Shown: positions 1-7,746 of the stretch, piece after piece
How the letters are laid out: every line of letters starts with the position of its first letter
How positions within the stretch are numbered: position 1 is the stretch's first letter
Assembly (NCBI RefSeq): GCF_041260665.1
Contig: NZ_JBGCCT010000001.1
Span: 496,001 to 560,000 of the forward strand
From: Catenulispora sp. GP43
GTDB lineage: Bacteria > Actinomycetota > Actinomycetes > Streptomycetales > Catenulisporaceae
Length of the DNA: 64,000 nucleotides
Direction of reading: 5' to 3'
The notes under the pieces: generated by a model
Told to the model about the DNA's origin: nothing
The model's database searches: none
What the model saw: only the letters and a program-made list of their open reading frames with translations
Program-made: the position numbers and the translations under genes

Positions 1-501
1 GCCGCTGGTCCGGCCGTTCGCCCCGCCTCCGCCGCCGCCTCCGCCGCTGCCGGGCTCGGCGCCGCCGCCGTTGGAGCCGCCCGCCTGGCCGTCCTGGCCG
101 GCGGCGCCGCCGCCGGTGCCGCCGCCGGGGGTGGCCATGGCCTTGGTGGCGGCCTGGGACGACCCGCGGCCGCCGTTCCCGCCGACCGAGACCGTGAAGA
201 CCTGGCCCGGCGTCACCGGGAGCACACACTGGACGATCGCGCCGCCGCCCCCGCCCCCACCGCCCCAGGAGGCTTTGCCGTGCATGATGTTGTCCCCGCC
301 GCCGCCGCCCCCGGCGCCCACCGCCGTGACGGTCAGCTGGGTGACGCCGTCGGGCACGGTGAACGTACCGTCCTCCGTGAAGGTCTGCGATGTGTCGGCC
401 CATGCCGGGGCGGTACCCCCCAGGCATGCGGCGATCAGCGTGGCCGCACCGGCGGCCGTGACCAGACGACGGGTCCGGGCCGGCTTCACATCCTCGCGCA
501 C
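1..501 (-). CDS. Glycine-rich secreted protein (3' part outside window)
   Basis: The reading frame starts at a GTG at 501 with a good ribosome site (AGGGAG, 5 nt upstream) and stays open to the window edge (167 codons seen). Residues 1-35 form a signal peptide: basic start, hydrophobic stretch LVTAAGAATLIAACL, and a likely AWA cleavage site. The mature part opens with QTFTEDGTFTVPDGVTQLTV, which resembles the beta-rich start of glycine-rich surface proteins, and then becomes very glycine-rich. It is divergent from the secreted PIG-L protein. Function is unknown; a cell-surface or extracellular matrix role is inferred from composition only. The Gly codons give a long GGC/GGG-rich tract. Confidence 0.7.
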   Translation of the reverse strand, partial: MREDVKPARTRRLVTAAGAATLIAACLGGTAPAWADTSQTFTEDGTFTVPDGVTQLTVTAVGAGGGGGGDNIMHGKASWGGGGGGGGAIVQCVLPVTPGQVFTVSVGGNGGRGSSQAATKAMATPGGGTGGGAAGQDGQAGGSNGGGAEPGSGGGGGGGGANGRTSG

Positions 502-724
502 GATGGCTCCCTGGGGTCTTGGAAAAGGTCATGGAACGGGCACTGTCGGCGCTTACTTGACTACTCCAGGCGCCCCGCCGACAAGTCCTTTTACTCCATA
601 TGAGTGCTTTGCGAAGCACCTGAAGCGGCACGGCGTGTCGAGTGCGAATAAACGCATTAACAAGAGTACGGATGGGCGCGAATCGGCCTCGAGTCGTCGG
701 AACTCACACCAACGGACACATTTG

Positions 725-2737
725 ATGCGTCGCACTCTCAGAATCCGCGCCGCCGTGCTGGCGTTCGCGACAGTACTCTTCGGCGTGCCGCCGGGACCGG
801 CCCGCGCCGACACGTTCGCCGCCACCCCGAACATCGTCCAAGTCGTCGCGCACGCCGACGACACGTTCCTGTTCTTCAACCCGGACCTGCGCAAGGTCTA
901 CAACTTCCCGCTCGTCACGGTGTTCCTCACCGCGGGCGCGGCCACCACCGAAGTCGGGCCGGGCAAGCCGTTCTCGAGCACCTGCCTGTACGGCGAGAGC
1001 CGCGACAAGGGCGCGCGGGCCGCCGCCGCCGAGATCGCCGGCGTGGCCAACCCCACCTGGACCCGGACCCCGATCACCTTCGCCGGCAAGGTCGTCGAGG
1101 AGGACACCCTCGACCAGGCGCCGCAGGTGAAGCTGGTGTTCTTCAAGCTGCACGACGCCGGGGACGCCAACTACGTCAGCGGCGTGAACAAGCAGGGGAT
1201 CCTGGAGCAGATCTACAACTCCGGCCAGATCACCGGCTGGCACGAGGCCACGATGGGCACGCTGGCGGCCGACGGCGGCTCGGACTGCGAACCGCAGTAC
1301 GCGAACCAGACGTACACCAAGTCCCAGCTGACCGCCTCGCTGACGGCGCTGTACGCGCACTACAACGCGACCGTCGTCTACGGCATGGACCCGCACCGGT
1401 TCGACAGCGACCCGGGGAACACCGACCACCTCGGCTCCGGCGGCTTCACCCTGGACTCGGTCGCGAACTACCACGGCCCGAACAACGGCGGCCACGTCCT
1501 GCTGCGCCCCTACCGCGACTACAACATCAGCAACGAGGGCTCCACCCTCAACGGCGGCGACAGCTCGGTGAAGAAGGGCGACTTCCTGAGCTATCTGGGC
1601 CCGAACCGCGGCGACATCCCCGGCGTGTACCACGGCTTGTACGACACGTCGCCGGACCCGAACAACACGTTCTACACGCCCTTCTACAGCCGCCAGTACT
1701 CGCGGTGGCCGAACGGGAACGTGTGGACGGCGACGGCCGGCGGCAAGCTCACCGCCTTCGCGATCATCAACAGCCAGATCCAGAGCTGGACCGAGAGCTC
1801 GCCGGGCGGGGCCTGGACCGGCCCCACGCCGATCCCCGGCAGCGGCGGGATGACCCCGAGGCTGTCGGTGACCGTCGACCCGTCGGGACTGCTGCGGGTG
1901 TTCACCACGCGGCTGTCGGACTACGCGGTCATGACGGACGTCCAGACCGCCCCCGGGGTCTGGGGGTCCTGGAAGTCGCTGGGCAACCCCAACTCCGACA
2001 ACCCGACGCTGGTGGGCGACCCGGCCGCGTTCACCGAGCAGAACGGGAACGTGACCGTGTTCGTCCGCAACCTGGGCACCGGGGTCAGCGGCAAGACCTT
2101 GAACGCCGGCGGCACCTGGCCCAGCGCGTGGGCCGATCTGGGCGGCTACCAAGTCCGGGACAACCTGTCGGTGGGCCTGGGCGGCAGCGGCGCCGGCGAG
2201 CTGTTCGCCCCGTCCGGACAGGGCATCCTGCACTGGAAGCAGAACGCGGCCAAGCGGTGGGCGATGGACTCCTCGCCGCTGACCCCCGCGGCGACCGGGA
2301 AGACCCAGGTCTCCTTCGCCCTGAACGCGGACGGCCGGCCGGAGATCTTCTACGCCGACCCGAACGACCCGGCGGTCGCCACCCAGTGGACGCAGGGCAA
2401 CGGCACCTGGACGACCAATCCGGGGCTGCTCGGCGGCAGCCCGCCGATGCTGGAGAGCGTCGCCGCCGCGACCGCGGGCGACGGCCGGATCAGCATCGCG
2501 ATCCGCAACGCCGGCGGCGGGGTCAGCATGGCGTCGCAGTCCGCGGCGAACGCCGGCTTCTCCGGGTCCTGGCCGGACCTGGGGAACGTGATCGTCGGCG
2601 CGCCGGCGATGGCGGTGGACTCCGACGGGCGGCTGGTGGTGCTGGCCTTCGAGCTGGACGGGGCGCTGCACGTCGACCGGCAGACGGCGGCCGGGACGGG
2701 CAGTCCGTTCGGCGGCTGGCAGCTCGTGGGGACCTGA
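725..2737 (+). CDS. Secreted PIG-L family deacetylase-like protein with C-terminal beta-propeller
   Basis: This is a 670-residue exported protein. The signal peptide is residues 1-28 (RRTLRIR, hydrophobic AAVLAFATVLFG, cleavage after ARA). A PIG-L/LmbE zinc hydrolase domain follows: the first metal motif is AHADDT at about 42-47, and DPHRF and TDHLG lie near 222-237. From about 330 to the end come WxxP-type repeats (AIINSQIQSW, GSWKSLGN, GSWPDLGN) like PLL/tectonin lectin propellers, so it may deacetylate an extracellular sugar. The family motif is normally AHPDD(E/D); here Pro is Ala and the acidic residue is Thr. The open frame runs far upstream to 71, but that part is Pro-rich antisense of the neighbouring gene, so the ATG before the signal peptide is the start. 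Confidence 0.8.
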   Translation: MRRTLRIRAAVLAFATVLFGVPPGPARADTFAATPNIVQVVAHADDTFLFFNPDLRKVYNFPLVTVFLTAGAATTEVGPGKPFSSTCLYGESRDKGARAAAAEIAGVANPTWTRTPITFAGKVVEEDTLDQAPQVKLVFFKLHDAGDANYVSGVNKQGILEQIYNSGQITGWHEATMGTLAADGGSDCEPQYANQTYTKSQLTASLTALYAHYNATVVYGMDPHRFDSDPGNTDHLGSGGFTLDSVANYHGPNNGGHVLLRPYRDYNISNEGSTLNGGDSSVKKGDFLSYLGPNRGDIPGVYHGLYDTSPDPNNTFYTPFYSRQYSRWPNGNVWTATAGGKLTAFAIINSQIQSWTESSPGGAWTGPTPIPGSGGMTPRLSVTVDPSGLLRVFTTRLSDYAVMTDVQTAPGVWGSWKSLGNPNSDNPTLVGDPAAFTEQNGNVTVFVRNLGTGVSGKTLNAGGTWPSAWADLGGYQVRDNLSVGLGGSGAGELFAPSGQGILHWKQNAAKRWAMDSSPLTPAATGKTQVSFALNADGRPEIFYADPNDPAVATQWTQGNGTWTTNPGLLGGSPPMLESVAAATAGDGRISIAIRNAGGGVSMASQSAANAGFSGSWPDLGNVIVGAPAMAVDSDGRLVVLAFELDGALHVDRQTAAGTGSPFGGWQLVGT

Positions 2738-2863
2738 GCCCGGCGTCCCGATGCTGAACGGCCGCGGCCCGGGGGCCCCGGCTGCGCGGCGCGGCGCGCC
2801 GGGGGTGAGGGGGGGCCCGGTCCCGGCCGAGGGCGGGATGGGCGGGGGCACTGTGGATTGGAT

Positions 2864-2971
2864 GGGGCGGGGCGGGGGGGGGGGGGGGGGGGGGTGGGGG
2901 GGGCCCGCCCCCCGGGGCGGCCCCGCGCCCCCCCCCCGCCCCCCCCCCCCCCGGGGCCCCCCCCCCCCCGC
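2864..2971. repeat. G-run / C-run island between convergent genes
   Basis: A 21-base G run (2874-2894), one T and 8 more G are followed by C runs of 10, 14 and 13 bases (2928-2969), with short GGGG blocks between. G and C arms can fold on each other, and the G tract has G-quadruplex potential. It lies between the 3' ends of the PIG-L gene and the sepIVA-like gene, so it may end transcription, but run lengths this extreme are also a classic place for sequencing error. Confidence 0.8.
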
Positions 2972-3000
2972 GGCCGTTGTCCGTGCGAGCCGGTACCGGG

Positions 3001-3040
3001 CTCAGTGCTGCTGGTACGGGCTCAGTGCTGCTGGTACGGG
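3001..3040. repeat. 20-bp tandem duplication across the sepIVA-like stop codon
   Basis: Two perfect copies of CTCAGTGCTGCTGGTACGGG lie at 3001-3020 and 3021-3040. The second holds the last codons (PYQQH) and the stop of the minus-strand gene; the first is the copy just downstream of it. Confidence 0.95.
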
Positions 3041-4245
3041 TCGTCGCGGAACTGCCGGACGTCGATCATCCCGGTGTCGAAGAACCCGGACGCCTCGGGG
3101 TGCTGCTGGTGCGACGGCTGCGGGGCGTACTGCTGCTCGTGCTGCGGGTACGCCTGGTACTCGCCGGTGTGGTACTCCGGCTGCTGCTGTTGCTGCTGCT
3201 CGTACTGGGTGCCGTAGGGCTGCACCGGGTACGGCACCGAGGCCGGGTCGCTGTAGTTCGCGGCGTAGCCGTTCTCCGTGTCGTAGCCGTAGCCCACCGC
3301 GACCTGTGCCGGCTGCTGCTGGTGCTGGTATTCCTGCGGCGGGTAGTCCTGGGAGAAGTCCGGGCGCTGGAAGACGCCGCTCATGTCGGCCGCGGCGAAC
3401 TCGTGCGAGAGCTCCGGCTCCGGCAGGCCGTACTCGCTCTGGCCGTAGCCGGCGCCCTGCTGGGCGTACGCGGGCTCCGGGTAGGCGGGCTCCTGGTAGC
3501 CGGTCTCCTGGTACGCGGGCTCCGGATAGGCCGCTTCCTGGTACGAGGGCTGCTGCTCCTGGTACGCGGGCTCCTGCGGCTGGTACGCGGGCTCCTGCGG
3601 CTGGTAGGACGGCTCCTGCTGGTAGCCGTTCTGCTGCGACTCGTAGGCCTCGTCGGTGTACTTCGGGTACTCGCCGGTGTTGTACGTCTCGCGCTGGTAG
3701 CCGGTGGGCACCTCGTCGCGCTCGTCGAAGTCGTACTCCGGGCGGGTCGCGGCCTCGACGGCGTCCTGCTCGGCCATGTGCTCGCCGAGCTCGGACATCG
3801 GGTCCCGGCCGACCATCTTGGCCCGGCCCCGGCCCACGGCCTGCAGCGTCTTGGTGAGCACCACCTCGAAGTTGGCGAGCTTGTCGTCGACGTAGTTGTC
3901 GGCGTCCTCGCGGATCCGGCGGGCCTCCTCCAGGGCGGCGCCGCGGATGCGCTCGGCCTCCCGGCCCATCTCGGTGCCCGAGAGCATGCTGCCCCGCTCG
4001 CGCCGGGCCGCCTCGATGTGCTCCGAGGCGTCACGCCGGGCCTGGGCTATCACCTCGTCGCGTTCGGCGACCAGGCGCCGCGATTCGGCGAGTTCCTCTG
4101 ACACCCCGGCGGCGAGCTCGTGCAGGATCTCCAGGACCTCGGCGCGGTTGATCACGCACGAGGCCGACATCGGGACCGCTTTCGCGGTCTCGACGATCTG
4201 CACGAGGTCTCCGACCATCTGCTCCAGGCGGTCGCTTGTGGCCAC
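3022..4245 (-). CDS. sepIVA: SepIVA-like / DivIVA-domain cell division protein with Y/Q/P/E repeat tail
   Basis: A 407-residue cytoplasmic coiled-coil protein. Residues about 1-140 are helical and charged (EELAESRRLVAERDEVIAQ, then EHIEAARRERG), like the DivIVA-domain septation factor found upstream of coaD in many actinobacteria and studied as SepIVA in mycobacteria. From about 185 the chain is a disordered tail rich in Tyr, Gln, Pro and Glu, with repeated YQPQEPA / YPEPAYQ units. The GTG start at 4245 has a GGAG about 12 nt upstream. It probably scaffolds polar growth or the septum. The tail is visible as DNA repeats at 3470-3620 and its length is likely to vary between strains. Family assignment is by architecture and neighbourhood. 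Confidence 0.75.
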   Translation of the reverse strand: MATSDRLEQMVGDLVQIVETAKAVPMSASCVINRAEVLEILHELAAGVSEELAESRRLVAERDEVIAQARRDASEHIEAARRERGSMLSGTEMGREAERIRGAALEEARRIREDADNYVDDKLANFEVVLTKTLQAVGRGRAKMVGRDPMSELGEHMAEQDAVEAATRPEYDFDERDEVPTGYQRETYNTGEYPKYTDEAYESQQNGYQQEPSYQPQEPAYQPQEPAYQEQQPSYQEAAYPEPAYQETGYQEPAYPEPAYAQQGAGYGQSEYGLPEPELSHEFAAADMSGVFQRPDFSQDYPPQEYQHQQQPAQVAVGYGYDTENGYAANYSDPASVPYPVQPYGTQYEQQQQQQPEYHTGEYQAYPQHEQQYAPQPSHQQHPEASGFFDTGMIDVRQFRDDPYQQH

Positions 4246-4341
4246 TTCTCACTCGCTCCTCTAGCGGCCCCGAGGGGCCGCCCCTTCTTGGCGACGGTCG
4301 GTCTTCGCGGGGTCTCGCGCGCGAGCCCCTAGCGGCAAAGG

Positions 4342-4854
4342 CTACGCGGACTTCTTCTTCCGTTCAGCCAGTCGGTCGGTAAGAGCCGAAAGGACCAGGT
4401 CGGGGACCAGGCCCGAGACGTCTCCGCCGAGCGAGGCGACTTCCTTCAGCAGCGATGAGGACAGGTAGCTGTACAGCGGGTTGGAGGCCACGAACAAGGT
4501 CTCGACCCCGGACAGCCGGTGGTTCATGTGCGACATCTGGAGTTCGTACTCGTAGTCGCTGACCGCCCGCAGCCCCTTCATGATCGCCCGGATCCCGTGC
4601 CGCGCGCAGAAGTCGACCAGCAGGCCCTCGAACGGCTCGGCCCGGACGTTCCCATACTCGGCGCTGACCTGCTTGACCAGGTCGATCCGCTCATCGATGG
4701 TGAACAGCGACCCGGCCTTGCCGGCGTTCACCCCCACCGCGACGATCACCTCGTCGAACAGCTGCGAGGCGCGGCCGATGATGTCCAGGTGGCCGTTGGT
4801 GATCGGGTCGAACGACCCGGGACAGACCACGCGGCGGATGAGGGGCTCGTCCAT
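4342..4854 (-). CDS. coaD: Phosphopantetheine adenylyltransferase
   Basis: A 170-residue nucleotidyltransferase that joins 4'-phosphopantetheine and ATP to make dephospho-CoA, the fourth step of coenzyme A synthesis. The N-terminal CPGSFDPITNGH (11-22) carries the TxGH nucleotide-binding motif, and YLSSSLLKEVA near 130 is the counterpart of the ISSTxVRE motif. Length is normal for the family. It lies 2 nt downstream of rsmD, the usual rsmD-coaD pair, so it is probably translated from the same mRNA. Confidence 0.95.
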   Translation of the reverse strand: MDEPLIRRVVCPGSFDPITNGHLDIIGRASQLFDEVIVAVGVNAGKAGSLFTIDERIDLVKQVSAEYGNVRAEPFEGLLVDFCARHGIRAIMKGLRAVSDYEYELQMSHMNHRLSGVETLFVASNPLYSYLSSSLLKEVASLGGDVSGLVPDLVLSALTDRLAERKKKSA

Positions 4855-4856
4855 GG

Positions 4857-5465
4857 TTACTCCGGCGGATTGAGGGGACCGGTCGTTGGGCCGCCGCGAA
4901 CGTACCAGACAGCGAAGTTCATGCGGGCCTCCCCGTAGGTCTTGGTCCGCGTGCCCTCATAGCCCGCCGGCCAGGCGAATTCGGCGTCGCGCGCCGAGCG
5001 TTCCAGGACCGCCACGGCATCGGGGGCGAGCCAGCCGCCGTCGGCCAGCGCTGTGAGGATGGTCACGACGTCGGCGTCGGCCACCGCATAGGGCGGATCG
5101 AGCAGGACCAGGTCGAACGGCGCCTCCTTGGGCACCTCGGCGGCCACGGCGCGCTCGGCCCGGTCGGCGACGACGCGCGCCCCGGGCAGGCCGACCGTCG
5201 CGATGTTCTGCGCGATCAGCCGGGTGACCCGCCGGTCGGCCTCGACGAGCAGCACCTTCTCGGCCCCGCGCGAGAGGGCCTCCAGACCCAGCGCGCCGGA
5301 GCCGGCGAAGAGATCGAGGACTGACAATCCGGACATGCCGCCGAATTCGGATTCCAGAGCGGAGAACAGGCCTTCACGGGCGCGGTCGCCGGTGGGGCGG
5401 GTGCCGTCGCCCGGCGGGACGGCCAGGCGGCGGGCCCGCGCGGCGCCGGCGATGATGCGGGTCAT
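4857..5465 (-). CDS. rsmD: 16S rRNA (guanine(966)-N(2))-methyltransferase
   Basis: A 202-residue SAM-dependent methyltransferase that modifies G966 of 16S rRNA. The SAM site is LDLFAGSGALGLEAL (about 49-63) and the catalytic DPPY motif lies in LVLLDPPYA. The start chosen is the ATG of MTRIIAGAARARRL, the conserved family N-terminus; a longer frame to 5564 adds a Pro/Arg-rich stretch that looks like the end of upstream DNA. It sits between recG and coaD. Confidence 0.93.
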   Translation of the reverse strand: MTRIIAGAARARRLAVPPGDGTRPTGDRAREGLFSALESEFGGMSGLSVLDLFAGSGALGLEALSRGAEKVLLVEADRRVTRLIAQNIATVGLPGARVVADRAERAVAAEVPKEAPFDLVLLDPPYAVADADVVTILTALADGGWLAPDAVAVLERSARDAEFAWPAGYEGTRTKTYGEARMNFAVWYVRGGPTTGPLNPPE

Positions 5466-5514
5466 CGGCGGCGGCCCGGGACTGGGACGAGCTCGGGGGT
5501 GAGGTCGCGGCTGA

Positions 5515-7728
5515 TCATGTCTTGCCCAAGTATTCCGCGCGCTCGGGGTCCAGCAAGACGGCAATTGTCCGGGCGAGCGCCGGATACGCCGTCAGCTCCG
5601 GGTCCGCCTCGACCAGCGGGGCGGCCTCGTCGCGGGCCGCGCGGATGACGTCCTCGTCGTCGATCACGCTCAGCATCCGCAGGGAACTGCGGTAGCCGGA
5701 CTGCGTGGCGCCCAGGACGTCGCCCTCCTTGCGGATCGCGAGGTCCAGCTTGGACAGCTCGAAGCCGTCCAGGGTCGAGGCCACCGCGGCCAGCCGCTCG
5801 CGGGCCGGCGTGCCCTCCGGCGACTCGGTGACCAGCAGGCACAGGCCGGCCCACTGGCCGCGGCCGACGCGCCCGCGCAGCTGGTGCAGCTGCGACACGC
5901 CGAAGCGGTCGGCGTCCATCACCACGATCACCGTGGAGTTCGGGACGTTCACGCCGACCTCGATGACCGTCGTGGCGACCAGCACATCCAGTTCGTGCGC
6001 GGCGTACGAGCGCATCACCGCGTCCTTGTCGTCCGGCGCCATGCGGCCGTGCAGCATCCCGACGCGCAGCCCCTTCAGCGGCCCCTCGGCCAGCTTCGCC
6101 GCGACGTCCACCACGGCCAGCGGCGGCCGCTGCTGCCCGGGGTCGGAGAGCAGTTCGGAGCCGTCGTCCGACACGTCGTCGGCCTCGCCGATGCGGGGGC
6201 AGACCACGTAGGCCTGGCGGCCCTGGCCGACCTCTTCGCGGATCCGCTCCCACACGCGCGTGAAGTGCGACGGGTGTTCGTGCGCGGCCACCACGTGGGT
6301 GGCGATCGGCGAGCGGCCGGCCGGGAGCTCGGACAGGACCGAGGTCTCCAGGTCGCCGAACACTGTCATGGCGACGGTGCGCGGGATCGGCGTCGCGGTC
6401 ATGACCAGCACGTGCGGCGGGTCCTCGCCCTTGGCGCGCAGCGCGTCGCGCTGCTCGACGCCGAAGCGGTGCTGCTCGTCGATGACCACCAGGCCGAGGT
6501 CGGCGAACTGCACGTGGTCCTGGATCACCGCGTGCGTGCCGATCACGATCCCGGCCGCCCCGGAGGCGGCGTCCAGCAGGTTCGTGCGGCGGTCCTTCGC
6601 GTTCTGCGAGCCGGTGAGCAGGGCGACCTTCACCTGCTTGCGGGACGGGTCGAAGGCCGGCGCCTCGTCCTGCGAGAACAGGTCCACCGGCACGTCCGCG
6701 CCGGCGCCCAGCATCTGCACGATCGACCGGTGGTGCTGCTGAGCCAGGACCTCGGTCGGGGCCAGCATCACCGCCTGGCCGCCGGCGTCCACCACGGCGA
6801 GCATGGCGCGCAGCGCGACCATGGTCTTGCCCGAGCCCACGTCGCCCTGCAGCAGCCGGTGCATCGGGTGCTCGGAGGCCAGGTCCTGCTCGATCTCCAC
6901 GCCGACCTGGCGCTGGCCGTCGGTCAGGGTGAACGGCAGGGCCGCGTCGAAGGCGTCCAGCAGGCCGCCATCGACCCGGCGGCGGGGCACGGCCGGCAGG
7001 GCCTTGAGCGCTTCCCGGCGCTGAGCCAGGACGACCTGCATCGGCAGCGCCTCGTCCCACTTCAGGCGCTTGCGGGCGGTGGCGATCTCCGGCCAGTCGT
7101 CGGGGTGGTGGATCCGGCGGAAAGCCTCGGCCAGCGGGAGCAGCCCCTGGCGGGCCCGGACCGGGTGGGGCACCGGGTCGTCCTCGAGGTCGGTGTCGAG
7201 CTGATCCAGGACCATCCGGACGCAGCGCGCGATCATCTTCGGCAGCAGGCCGGCGGTGGTGGGGTAGATCGGCGTCAGCTCGCCGGCCCAGCCGTCCACG
7301 TCCGTGTCGTCGGCGTCGGCGTCGAACTTCTCGAAGTCCGGGTTCGTCAGCTGGATCCTGCCGTGGTACTCGCCGACCTTGCCGGCGAACATGCCGACCA
7401 TGCCGGGCTTGAGCGCGTTCGCCGCGCGCGGGTTGAAGAAGGTGATCTCCACCGCGGTGTCGGCGCTGTCGCGCACCTCGACGGTCAGCATCTGACCGCG
7501 CCGGGCCGCCATCGGGCGCCGGCTGACCTTGGTGATCTGCGCGACGATCGTGGCCTCGGTGCCCGGCTCCAGCTCGGCGAGCTCGGTCAGCTCGCCGCGC
7601 TTGACGTATCTGCGCGGATAATGGCGCAGCAGATCACCGACCGTCGCCAGATCGAGTTTGGTGCGGAGCACCTTGGCGGTGCGGTCTCCCACTGCCTTGT
7701 GCAGGGGCTCGTCCAAGTGGATGCCCAT
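5515..7728 (-). CDS. recG: ATP-dependent DNA helicase RecG
   Basis: A 737-residue superfamily 2 helicase that reverses stalled forks and resolves branched DNA. The N-terminal wedge/OB domain (about 1-170) precedes a helicase core with Walker A GDVGSGKT, the DExH-type box VVIDEQHRFG, TATPIPRT (motif III) and QLHQLRGRVGRG (motif VI). An acidic DDVSDDGSELLSDPGQQRP insert sits in the second RecA-like domain. An SD-like GGAAGG precedes the ATG at 7728. The DAK2-family gene lies just upstream on the same strand, a common actinobacterial order. Confidence 0.96.
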   Translation of the reverse strand: MGIHLDEPLHKAVGDRTAKVLRTKLDLATVGDLLRHYPRRYVKRGELTELAELEPGTEATIVAQITKVSRRPMAARRGQMLTVEVRDSADTAVEITFFNPRAANALKPGMVGMFAGKVGEYHGRIQLTNPDFEKFDADADDTDVDGWAGELTPIYPTTAGLLPKMIARCVRMVLDQLDTDLEDDPVPHPVRARQGLLPLAEAFRRIHHPDDWPEIATARKRLKWDEALPMQVVLAQRREALKALPAVPRRRVDGGLLDAFDAALPFTLTDGQRQVGVEIEQDLASEHPMHRLLQGDVGSGKTMVALRAMLAVVDAGGQAVMLAPTEVLAQQHHRSIVQMLGAGADVPVDLFSQDEAPAFDPSRKQVKVALLTGSQNAKDRRTNLLDAASGAAGIVIGTHAVIQDHVQFADLGLVVIDEQHRFGVEQRDALRAKGEDPPHVLVMTATPIPRTVAMTVFGDLETSVLSELPAGRSPIATHVVAAHEHPSHFTRVWERIREEVGQGRQAYVVCPRIGEADDVSDDGSELLSDPGQQRPPLAVVDVAAKLAEGPLKGLRVGMLHGRMAPDDKDAVMRSYAAHELDVLVATTVIEVGVNVPNSTVIVVMDADRFGVSQLHQLRGRVGRGQWAGLCLLVTESPEGTPARERLAAVASTLDGFELSKLDLAIRKEGDVLGATQSGYRSSLRMLSVIDDEDVIRAARDEAAPLVEADPELTAYPALARTIAVLLDPERAEYLGKT

Positions 7729-7746
7729 GGCTCGGACCTTCCGGAA

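Noticed and set aside
71-724. N-terminal extension of the PIG-L frame, rich in Pro
   Set aside because: It is the antisense of the glycine-rich gene on the minus strand and comes before a clear signal peptide with its own ATG.
704-2851. Long minus-strand open frame over the PIG-L gene
   Set aside because: Low-complexity Arg/Pro/Val translation with no domain, opposite a well-supported gene.
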